Source of the DNA: Eucalyptus grandis
Lineage: Eukaryota; Streptophyta; Magnoliopsida; Myrtales; Myrtaceae
Direction: 5' to 3'
Length of the DNA: 64,000 bases
Assembly (NCBI RefSeq): GCF_016545825.1
Contig: NC_052614.1
Location: 27,553,669-27,617,668, forward strand
Part shown: positions 34,959 through 46,000 of the stretch, one piece after another
Numbering within the stretch: position 1 is the first letter of the stretch
Layout: the number at the start of each line of letters is the position of its first letter
Notes under the pieces: generated by a model
Told to the model about the DNA's origin: nothing
What the model saw: only the letters and a program-made list of their open reading frames with translations
Database searches by the model: none
Position numbers and translations under genes: made by a program

Positions 34959-36230
34959 GGGAAAAGTGTCAAAAAAGTCCTAAACCTTTTGGGTTTGTGC
35001 CGATTTAGTCCTAAACCTTTTTTTGGTGCGGATTTAGTCCTAAACTTTTTTACGTTGTGCCAATTCAGTCATTTCCGGCCAATTTTGGCCGAATTTTGCT
35101 GACTGGATGCCGGGCGGCTAACGTGGCCTGATCGGCACTGACGTGTACAATTTTTAATAATATTTTAATATTTTTGAATATTTTTTATTTTTATTTTTAT
35201 TCTTTTCTTTTCTTTTTCTTCTCATCTTCTTCCTCCAGCCGGTTGCCGGAGCTCGGCGACCGGGCCGAGGCGACGGCCGGCGAGGTGGCCGGCGCGAGGT
35301 CGACCTCGCCGGCCACCTCGCCAGTGGCCGCGAGGGCGGCCTCGCGCCGGGCGGGCGAGGCTCGCCCTCGCCCGATCTGCGAGGATCGAGCCTCGCCCAT
35401 GGCCGGCGAGGGCGAGCCTCGCCCGCCCGGCGCGAGGCTGCCCTCGCGGCCGGGTGGCGAGGCTCGCCCGCCGGATCCGGCGAGGGTCGAGCCTCGCCCA
35501 TGGCCGGCGAGGGCGAGGCCAACCGCCTCGAGAACCCTGGAATCACAAAGCCCCACCCCCGACGGATCGCCGCCGCGGAGAAACAGTGAAAATCCGGGCC
35601 GGAGCCGCGTGACCGAAGAAACCCCGAGCTCCCATAAACCCTAGAGACGACGACGACGACGAGCGGAGGAGGGAGGAAATTTCTAGGGCGAGATTGGGAT
35701 CGGAGAACGGAGCCGGGGAGGAGTCCAGCCTGGCCTCGCGCCGAGCTGGCGGGGCTCGAACCTCGCCGGCCATGAGCGAGGCTCGACCCGCCAGATCCGG
35801 CGAGGGCGAGCCTCGCCACCCAGCCGCGAGGGCGGCCTTGCGCCGGGCGGGCGAGGTCGACCTCGCCGGCCGTCGCCTCGGCCGGTCGCCGAGCTCCGGC
35901 GATCGGGCCGGAGGAAGAAGATGAGAAGAAAAAAAAAAAAAAAAGAAAAAGAAAAAGAAAAAAGAAAAGAATAAAAATAAAAATAAAAAGAGAAAAATAA
36001 AATAAAAATATTCAAAAATATTAAAATATTATTAAAAATTATACACGTCAGCGCCGATCAGGCCACGTCAGCCGGCCGGCGTCTAGTCAGCAAAATCCGG
36101 CCAAAATTGGCCGGAAAGGACTGAATTGGCACAACGTAAAAAGGTTTAGGACTAAATCGGCACCAAAAAAAGGTTTAGGACTAAATCGGCACAAACCCAA
36201 AAGGTTTAGGACTTTTTTGGCACTTTTCCC
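34959..36230. mobile_element. Mutator-like foldback element (1272 bp) with a gene-like loop
   Basis: The ends GGGAAAAGTG.CAAAAAAGTCC are inverted copies, and the nearly identical terminal repeats extend at least 215 bp. Similarity continues through GC-rich arms, so that about 34959-35530 and 35700-36230 can fold on each other. A perfect 10-bp target duplication GACGTAAGAA (34949-34958, 36231-36240) fits Mutator-like transposition. There is no transposase. The unpaired loop (about 35535-35695) is unlike the arms and looks like the 5' end of a gene. The element splits the lectin domain of LecRK copy D. Confidence 0.85.
35535..35695 (-). pseudogene. Possible captured gene fragment in the Mutator-like element
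   Basis: On the minus strand there is CTCGTCGTCG-rich leader text, then TCTAGGGTTT, then an ATG at about 35635 opening MGARGFFGHAAPARIFTVSP and a few more residues before running into the element arm. Leader text ending in TAGGGTTT before an ATG is common at plant gene starts. I do not recognise the protein. It may be a piece of a host gene acquired by the element. Confidence 0.4.
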
Positions 36231-36679
36231 GACGTAAGAACCCTAACTTTGGCTTAATTGCTTTTTCCTGCTCACAAACCCGAGATTGTTGCCCATAATA
36301 AGCTCGGGGAGATGAGGATAGGTGACATCGGGCGCTAGGCAAGAGTTGTTGGGTGCAAGGAAAAAAACCCTGGCCGTCGCCATACTTGGTCCGGTTGAGT
36401 GAGTCAATGACGAAGGAGAATGGGTGGTGAAGCTGGCGAGGTTGCCTTGGCCGTCATAGAGTTGGATCGGCTTAACTAACGATGCGCGACCTACACTATA
36501 GTGGACTTTCCTTCTAACATCATTGTGTTTGATGTGCTCTCAATTTTGAAGTCGGTGAAGTTGATCATTAACGAAGTGGCCAAGGGTATTGTGAGAGCGG
36601 TGAAGAGGACGAATGTGAATAGGGAGAGTGAGATAAAACATACATTGGCCAATCTCGGATTGGAGATGATAACCTCCAT

Positions 36680-39600
36680 ATTTAGTGGCTCAAAAAGGAG
36701 TCGTATAAGGTTAACTTCACTTGTTCACTTAAAGAGAAGTTTCAGATAAAGACGTGAGATTTAATCCAATGTGCAAGCGTTTGATGAAAACAAGAGAATC
36801 TAATATAGAAGCCGGCAAAATACCGTTGGGGGGAAAACATAGGAAAAAAGGTCACATGCCATTTGTTTTTATCTGTGGAGCGTTGCATGACGCATAAGGA
36901 AGAGTCGAATTCATGGAGAAGATTCTTTCTATATGTATTATATAGAACGAACTGTTCATTCAGCAGGCAACATCACGTAGTAACTCAAGGTACTCCCGTA
37001 AGTTCAAGTTATTAAGACAAGTTTCGTAAGTTGAACAGAACTTAGGAACTCCGGCATGATTGGACCTAATGGGGCTCAAATTCGGCCTTGATCTTAGGTC
37101 TCACAGTCAATCTTGCCGGGCAACCATTTGTTGTCGTAGGCTAATCCTCTGCAGTGAATTATGGGCTGGAGAAGAGCTGGATCTTAGAAAGCCCACCTAA
37201 ACTGAGGAAGTTCTGATCTTTAGATGACGACTCACGTGACCATAGCGATCCTGTTAAAGGAACGAGACATAAAGGAAAATCAAACTGATACTTCATGCTC
37301 TCTGTAAAGTCATATGAGAAGATCTACCTCGAAATAGAAGCGATCCCATAAAATGCATCTGTCCAGTGAAGCACTGTGCTGGCCAAAAGTGCCTTCGATT
37401 GGAAACATAGAGATACGATAAAATATCATAAAACCAAACCGCTTTTCCCTTCTCGAACGACGTACAAAGCATGCTGTTCATATATTGTCAATGGCAAGTA
37501 CAGGTGTATCAGAGCAGAATGGCCTTATTTAGTACAGGTAGACAGGCACCTGCTCTGAACTTTACGGCCTCCCTTAGGAACAAAGAAAAGATGTCGCAGA
37601 GTTCTCTCACGAGAGGATCCCAGAAAGCTGAGGTTAAGGTATGGTTACAGCTCACCGGGGGAAAAAGAAAAACATAAAGAGATGTAACAGTGGAACAACT
37701 AACATCTACCTATCCTTAGAGAATAATGAACAAGAGGATAAATAACCTAATGGTCAAAGCCCATTTAAGAGAATGAAAGTCACTCCAAAGATTTTTTTTG
37801 GTGCACCACTCCTTCCTAATGAGAAATGTTTAATTATTTTTATTGGGTTTTCTCTTGTGTCTGTTATATTACGAAATGATAAAACTCCACTAACAGATAA
37901 TCTATTATTTTAAAGGGCTTGAGTATTCGGCAAGTTTGATTTTCATCTGTAAAGTGCATATTCCGTGCTATTTAATATCGTGAGATCCGCACGATGTTCC
38001 CACAGATTTATAATATCAAGACTGATTCATAGAGATTTGTCGAAGCGAGAGACGCGAATAATGAGATTTGAGAGGGGCCAAAAAGGGAGTTTCACTTGTA
38101 ATTATATGTGCATGCTTCATTTGGAATTTTCGCAGTAGGTGGAAGAGTTTTTTTTTTTTTTTTTTTTTTGGTGAAAAAGGTGAAAGAGTTTTGAGCGGTC
38201 AGAAAGGGGAAAAGAAATCGTGCTTAGGAATAGAAAGTACCAGCTTAACTCATGCGCGAGCGCGCGAGAGAGAGAGAGAGATGGGCAGCCTCAGTTTAAG
38301 AAATGGGGAAATCAGTACGGCTCGGCGTGATGAAAGTTGCTGAGATTCACGAGGGGAAAAATTTATAATTGGAAACATCACTCAAGAAACGCCCTTTACA
38401 GCTTGCGAATGGGTCTTTAAAATAAGACTTTTAATCTATCCTCATGAATAATCCTCGTACTTTACGACATCGAACCCCCACTTGCTATTATAACTTCTGA
38501 AACTTCGAACTTAAATGTCGTAAATTCAGGACGAGAATCTCTAAGTGGGAAAAGCACGACCTGTTGATCCACGCCATATACATCTTTTTAGATGTTGGGG
38601 TCACAATAGAGAAAGCTGCTTCCATAACTTGACTACGACACCTTTTAGGTTCTTGTTTAGAAGTTCCTTGGTTTTCGAAAATGGAGAAAGCAAAGAGACT
38701 CAAAAAGAGTGGCGAATATGTGATCTTTGGTGTACCTTATATTCCATAGGGTTTATAATTCTCTGTAATGTGCACAAACCGTGTGGTCTCTCTACACACT
38801 AATGCCAAGGGTAACAAAGAACGAGAGGTCAACTTGAGTTTAACAAGTTCATAACTCCCCGTGTGTAGTAAAAAGTAGACCATCCTTGCTGTTAGGCTTA
38901 GACTCAAAAGATGATACCTAATTTGGCACTAGGAAAAATGGAAGACTTAGGTCAATCCAACAAGAACGGACTTGCAAGAAAGTGCGTGAATTTCCCTTTT
39001 TCAGATCACTGAGTCAAACTAGGATTTAATTATAGTCCCTAGGCAGCGGGGCATTCTTGCCTAGATCTTGTATGGTGCCAAGAATTGATACATTCAAGGT
39101 TGTAAATTTGACCAATCTAGTAAAGGTCAACAAAGGCAAGTCAACAAAGTATAGAACACCCACGATGCTTCCTCTTTACCTCAATTGGAGGTCCGAATAG
39201 CACTTCAAAAAAGAAGCACTTTCAGTAAAAGCACTACCGATATCGATACCGAAATTAAAAACTGTACACATGTTACTATATTTTCACTATACTCGTCGAC
39301 TTCCATCGTCAATATACTGAATAAAAGTCCTACGAGAATCACGTTCCCGTGAAGTAATCTATTCAAGGGTCAGGTCCCACTGCTTCTGATAATCTAAACT
39401 GCCAAGGTTTGATATTGATGGCATGACTTGAAAAAGAATTGAATATATGTCAAGCTACTGTTGGGATAATGATCCTCCAATAAACTATACAATCAAAGCA
39501 AGTCGCTTTTTTCCTCTTGCTTGGTCCATGAGGTTGCATGATTTCTTGATGATTGACACATGGCCACTTAGCACTTGGGTCCAAGGTTCTTGCAAGCTAA

Positions 39601-42580
39601 TAAAAATTTACAAATCCTAGGAGGGGTCTTTTTGTATGTTCCCAAAATCCTAGGTTTTGCATATTAAATTGTCCACCATTGTCGTAGAATAAAGATCATA
39701 TCTCTCTACCTATCTGCAGAATCTCGTTCACATGGGTTTCCACCAATCACAACTTATTTTCAACACCGATTCCCAAATAGACTAAAGATTCGTGGAGTGT
39801 GAGACGGTACAATTGCACTAAATAAAGTAGAGTGATACACATAGTTTAATGCAAGAAAGTTGAGATCAGATTTACTGTACAAATGTTCCCTTATTGAGAT
39901 AAGCTGCGTGAAGAATTGCGTAAGGCATTACGTCAAAATGGCAGATTTAGTAATAACTTTTGCATTTCGTTCGCATCCTACTTTTAGTCTATTATGGGAA
40001 TTAGAATTGAATTTTCTTTTTACGTAAACCTTGTCAGAGAGACTGTAGGGGTTGATGATAAGTGTTGGTTTGCGCTGCGAAATTGTCTGTATTTACCCTT
40101 TTTGTTTTTGTTATTTAAATTAGATAAATATTTTAGGATCCCTGAGAATTCTCTTTTGAGCTGTGAAATTTCAGGTGTCCTAGGGTTAGTGTCATGAAAA
40201 CATTTCCATTCCTCGCTCATGAAAATAGGTTAGTAGTTTTACTTTTCAGGCAAAAGGATAGATGAATAGGTTAACCACAATATGGTTATGTACTTACAAG
40301 ATCTGGGCAAGATTGGAAGTTTATCCTCAAAACCTCCAGATATAAACATTCTAAATAAGATTCACAATTAGCACATAACTGTGTCCTAGAAAGAATTCTA
40401 TGAGGACCTCGATCTAATATCTCCTGCATTGTTCTTCATTTAACAACATTAATTACTTCTACAAAATTTAGCAAGAGCAGCGCGTTTGTCTCAAACCCGA
40501 AACAGCATCCCTAATTTGTATATTTCGAATTAGAACTCTACCCTATATAGCAGCATTCATAAGATATTTGATGTCACAACTTTGTTTGCGTTTAACCTTT
40601 TGATTTGTAGCAGATACAATCTTTCTTACCTAATGAAACTACATAAAATCTATATAATATATGAATAAAAAAAATTAAGATTCTCTCTCTATATATCCAT
40701 AACCCAGCCAAGCATGAATTTAGTGATTTTTAGAGCTGGACCACTTTTAAATAATTTTTTTTTATTATATTCTTCCTTTCCTTTCAATAGCTGGTTAATT
40801 CTGTCTTCACATAGCAAAGATCCTTATTCCTTTGATCCGCATATAAGGGCGGATGGTAAAGTTGGAATCTTGCTCGCAATGTTCAGATCTCGGACTTTCC
40901 CTAATTATCAAAGTAAATCATATGACCCAACTTATGGGCTTTCCCAACAATCTAGGGAGTTGATATCATATATATGATTTGCTTATGCATTCCAACAGCA
41001 AGTGGGAAGAGTCCATTCTATCTTTAATTCTAGCTTTTAGCAAGTCACAACATTCACTCTATCAAGTGGTAATAAAGAATGGCGACACGTTTTCTTGATT
41101 TCACTTTGGGCGGACTTGATGGTTGGCAGTTGCAACCTCCAACCAAACTAGCCAGAAATAGGAAAGCAACAATTAGTGCAAAAACTAGGGTTTTTAGCTG
41201 CACAATACTTTCTTCTTTGTCACCCCACATACTTGCGAAAATCCAAAGAATGCAGCTTTCTTAGCCTATCTTCTTGATTTAATCAAAACTTTGCAGTGGC
41301 GAGATAAAGGTCCCAAAGACAAAAGTCATTTTATATTGTGATAATCATCGACTTTGAGGATTTAGAATTTCTTCATACTTCGAATACATCATTTTGTAGT
41401 GACGCATGAACAAGCCAACGTTAGAGATGGTTTTAAAGATTTCAAACGCAAATTCAATTTGGATGCATTTTACTGGGGCAATGTTCTTAACACTAAGCTA
41501 GACATAGAATAATTTCCAAAAGGCCATGCTCCACAAGAGAAACTTGCGATTAGTCACATTGTTAGCCTATCGTTCTTAATAACTGCCGGCATACTATTGC
41601 CACATATTTTTTTTTCCCTAAAAATAAAATTGGCTACCCGAGCCTGTCAAAGTGTCCGATTGATTCCGTTTTAGTTAATATGATCTACCTATCACCTTGT
41701 ATCTACGTTATTGCTATGCTAGATTAACACGACCATAAAAAGTGTTGCCTTTACGAGAACTCAAAATCAAGACAAAGCCTTTTCATGACAAGCTTGGTGA
41801 TTAGTATGGCGACAGGTTTGAGCCACCAAATCCTCGTAGCAAAAACTATACCTATCTTGTTCTTACCCTAGGTCGGATTCCACCTAGCTAATATGAAAAG
41901 AGGGATGACAACCCTTCTATGGAAGTAGGAAGAGGAGACGGACCACGGATGCAATTACTATGCTTGTTTCTCTTCGACAGAGAGTTCCCTTAACGCTTTC
42001 GAAAGTCAAATCACATGAGAAGAAATCACGGATAAGCACCTCGTTCTGTAGTTTATAAATAACATGTTTTGGTCGATATTCTCTGAGGTGATTGGTGAAA
42101 TGCGCTCGCCAAATCTCGGTGACATTTGTCATGAGAAGAGAAGAAGGTAGGGCAAGGTACCAACGCAAAAAAGAAAGGTGGAGGTATGTCGGGGAAGCGA
42201 TTCGTTCCTCGGGCATGACGTGTCAGCGATCTATTAGCTCTGCCTAAAAAAGATGTCGGTCCCCATAGAAACATCAACCGAAGACTTCCTATTTCGTCCT
42301 CCTTTCTCCCCACTCGCTCGAGTACCGAACTTCGATACTCGCCCCCGGCTGCCGACATTTGTTGACAGGGGATCTCTTTTTGCAAGCTCGGACAACGCCC
42401 TGATCCTGTCTCGGGAGGCTAGGTTGGTGCTGCCTCGTCAGAGCGAGTAACCAATCAATCGGGCACTTGCGCGGGTGGGTCTCGACACTAAAACCCACTA
42501 GGCGGTTTTACGAGCGGGAGATAGCCGCTCCATGTTTCTTGCAAATTAGCGGTTTTTCTTGACCCAGAATTGATAACTCC
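36680..42580. other. Gene-poor intergenic region
   Basis: Only short, unrecognised ORFs are present. A T tract lies at 38148-38169 and a (GA)n run at 38263-38281. Nothing conserved was seen on either strand. Decayed LTR-like ends (TGTTGGGATAATG at 39467 and CCAACA near 40996) were noticed but not supported. Confidence 0.6.
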
Positions 42581-42581
42581 C

Positions 42582-42629
42582 TCTCCCTTTCTCCCTCTCT
42601 CCCTCCTCTCTCTCTCTCTCTCTCTCTCT
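42582..42629 (+). repeat. Pyrimidine (CT)n tract upstream of MADS gene 1
   Basis: CT-rich run directly before the duplicated TATA block. Such tracts often lie near plant transcription starts. Confidence 0.9.
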
Positions 42630-42736
42630 ACAAGCTTTATTTACTTATAAATCCCCGTAACTATTTCCTGAAGGTGCGACAGCTCTACACGCTTTATTTA
42701 CTTATAAATCCCCCGTAACTATTTGCCTGAAGGTGC
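42627..42736 (+). promoter_or_regulatory. Duplicated core promoter of MADS gene 1
   Basis: Two direct copies of about 52 bp (42627-42677 and 42684-42736) each contain GCTTTATTTACTTATAAATC, then CCGTAACTATTT and CTGAAGGTGC. Each copy holds a TATA box TTATAAAT (42645-42652 and 42702-42709). A probable 5' UTR intron follows, with donor GTAAGC at 42782 and acceptor GACAG at 43021. The coding ATG is at 43095. Confidence 0.6.
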
Positions 42737-43094
42737 TTAGTCTGCCGTCGCACATACTGTCCAGCATTCACCTGCAAACGAGTAAGCTTTCTTTAGCTTG
42801 TTCTTGCTGTTGCTTCGAATTCTCTTGCCTTTTCCTGCTTTGTCGCGGCGCTCGTTTCTCGACAATCAACTGCATCTTTCGATCTTGAATATACTTTCCT
42901 TGTTCGGTTCACACTTGTAGTGGTGGTTTCTCGCCCCGTATGCTTTCTTGATCTCTTGAGCGTAGAGTTGACGGAGAAGCTTGTTTCCTTTTTCTTTTTA
43001 CTCTACTCATCGATTTGACAGATAATTGGAGAGATAAGGGAAGCCCTAGAGCTATTGTTGCGTAGATTAGAGAGGTGGGTGTTGGTATTCAAAG

Positions 43095-46000
43095 ATGGGG
43101 AGAGGGAAGATTGTGATAAGGAGGATTGACAACACGACAAGTCGTCAAGTGACGTTCTCGAAGCGGAGAAGCGGGTTGCTCAAGAAAGCGAGAGAACTCT
43201 CGATTCTGTGTGATGCCGAGGTGGGGCTCATTATTTTCTCCAGCACTGGCAAGCTCTATGAATATGCAAGCACTAGGTTAGATATCATCACTTCTCTCTC
43301 TCTCTCTCTCTCTCTCTACCATTGTTATACATACTTTATTTTCTTGTTTTGGCCCTCGGATCTTTGTTTTCTTTGCTTTTCTTTAGCTGCCTTTCTACTC
43401 CCCCAGTATAGTTCAGCTGATAAATTGGTGTTAATAGTTGGAACTTTCGGATTAGCGACAGCAGCGATGTAATTGCATCGTGCAAATTCAGTTGTTTTTG
43501 AGTTTCCTGCTTTCACCCGCATATGCCTGATAACATTCATTCTATTTTTGCATATGTACATCTTCCTATCTTTTGTTGTATGGCTTCTTTGCTCGAGAAT
43601 TTTTTTTTAGAAGGCTTGGCCAACAAAAATGCTGCCAATGACCATCTGCTTTCATGTATATTTATCTATCTATTTATTTTTCACGAGAAGAAATGAAGGG
43701 ACAAATTGGTCTAAAATGACTGTCTTCCTTCGATTTCCCTAGTCATTCATGGCTAAAGCCAAAGTAATCTGCGTCATTTCCCTTTGTATGATTTGCCTTA
43801 GATTGCATCAATTGTGTACATGGTAAGCACTTTTGGTAAGATAAAGTTTTCTTTAGTAACGCCACCCACGATAAATCCCTCGGTTCGCTGATTGTTTTAC
43901 TGCTCTATGGAGGTAAGAGGAGACCATGATGCTTTGATCTTTCTTCTTGGAATAAATATACAAAAGACTGATTTTGAATATGTATAAAAGGTTCATTTCT
44001 TGATTGACTTCCTTACTTTGGGTATGAATGATGGCATGCCTTCAATTAAAGGCAGAGATTTGGTTCGGAAGCATATATAAATTGGTCCAATTGAGCAATA
44101 TATCACATTACAAAAGAGAAAATAATCATTTAAAATCATATTATTGTTCTTCCTATGATATAATTTCCAAATAGAGAATGAAACTTTTAGGTATAACTTC
44201 TATTCATGACTCCTTATTTTGGGGTTCTTAACTCACTCTCAAACTTTTACTCTGTTATTAGCATAAATCTTTGGTACATGCAAGACAGTATACAAAGACA
44301 ATATTTAACTTTTTCTATTTGACGTCAATTGTTATCCTTTCAGAAATGATCACCATATATGTTCCTATTATTATCATTTACTTTTAAATTGTTTCCTAAG
44401 GTAGTACTTGATGCACTTTGCTTGTGAGAGCGTTCTCTAATTCCAGATTATATGTTGGACTACTTTTTGGATGTTGACATGTAATCACCTGCATTAAATA
44501 CTCATCGATTGATATGTAATGTTTAAGAAGGCAAGGTACTTAGAATTTAAATTATGCTTCAAAGATGACTATTTATTGAAACATGAAACATAAATTATTC
44601 CATATTGCCAAGAAATGACAAAAATTCAGAGAACAAACTTCATAGAAGCAAGAATTATCTACCGTACACATCAACACATGACCTTCATATAAGGGAAAAA
44701 AACGTTCGAATTCCAAAGAAATGATTTTGATAGAAGCAATAGTTACCTATCTAGCTTATTAAAGCACAACCTCGATATCTCCTTACTGCTGTCAGGAAAT
44801 CAGGTCACTGCATGAGGGCTTCTGTCATACAAGATGATAGTTATTTGCATGCACACTACAACATATATATCTCTTCTCAAAAACCCTTTGATGACATCTA
44901 GGGTGACACATATGCTCAATCCATATCTAAGAAAAACTGTGGAAATCCTCACGTAGATCCTCTTAGCTTCCCGAAAATATCCTCCCCCTTTTTACCATAT
45001 TGATCTTTCTCCATAGAAAATAAAATTCATTCGTGCTTCTTGCTTGAACATATGCTTCATGACTCCTTAAGGTCATAACTTCATTTTGTAACATGAAGAT
45101 CCAATCTCCTTATTGATAACGGAATTCCTAACATCCCTTACAATATTTTCTAGGAAAAATTGCACAGTCAGTCCTGAACTTCTTGTATAGAAACCAATTA
45201 CGTCTTAAATTTTTTAATTGAACTAATGTAGTGCTAAATCTTTGAGAGAAAGTGCAATCAAGTCCTCTTAGCTAAATTTTGCTTGATTAATCTGATTGTG
45301 GTAGTCTAGTCATCACCAACCGTCCCACATTTAGTGGCGTTAGGATGACGTGGTTTGCATTTCAACCAAATGATGCCATTTTTGCTTAGATAAACCGCGT
45401 CATTTGTTGGTCTTGCATAATAGCCTGAAATCAGCCTCTAAATTGCCTTATCAATCCCTCATACTCAAACCTAATTCCCTCAAGAAACCCTATTCCAGTC
45501 TTGCCCTCAGCTTGAATGATCGAGCCCAGAGAAACACTTTGCCCCAGGCATCTTCTAGTTCCGCATTAGCATCTCGAGTTATAATTGCAACACCTACCTA
45601 CACAATTTGGCCAGAAGAACCATAGCGAATGGCTACATTAACATTGGGTTTAATGGTTCCTCCAGTCGGAGGGCTCCAAGAAATGACGCTATTAATCTAA
45701 GAAAGACAGAGTGATTATGTTAAAAATCAGTTCACGTCAGGTTGTTGCCGTTACATGTTGGAAGCCCTGCGATAACTGGACTACTATATCATATGAATCA
45801 AGTGAGATTTAACCAAGAGGATTTGATTGTATTGTCTCTCATAGGTTTAGGATTACATTAATTCAATCAAATGTATAAAAATCGATTGGTTTCCGTTTAA
45901 TAGGTTTGGTGCTGATTGTGCAAATTTTCCCATCTTCACCTCTCTTGATTTATTCATAAAACTTTTCAATGGGAATATCCCTATCTCTTTCAAATGCCAA

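Larger units (their letters stand above)
33880..36679 (-). pseudogene. L-type lectin receptor kinase pseudogene, copy D (lectin and membrane part)
   Basis: Read from 36679 downward there is a hydrophobic signal peptide (about residues 8-36), then the lectin start INFTDFKIES with a stop at 36491. Next come VGRASLVKPIQLYDGQGNLA and YGDGQGFF, then frameshifts and NNLGF up to 36241. After the Mutator-like insert the lectin goes on at 34948-34831 (KLDTFSNDW, KHVGIDANFLNQ). After a solo LTR it goes on at 34166-33900 (IGYNSSANNLEV, NFEDNGTVKIGTLNY, LSEWVIFGFSAST, FHKILSW). A membrane helix (SALVVSLLIVFLVLNW) reaches 33787, where the Copia LTR begins. The kinase is missing here and may be the fragment at 25288-25540. 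Confidence 0.85.

Noticed and set aside
35154..36015. ORFs up to 221 codons rich in Arg, Pro and Ala
   Set aside because: They translate the inverted arms of the Mutator-like foldback; the same text appears on both strands.
39467..40996. Possible LTR with TGTTGGG start and CCAACA end
   Set aside because: No matching second LTR, target duplication, primer site or promoter could be shown; the termini alone are common by chance.
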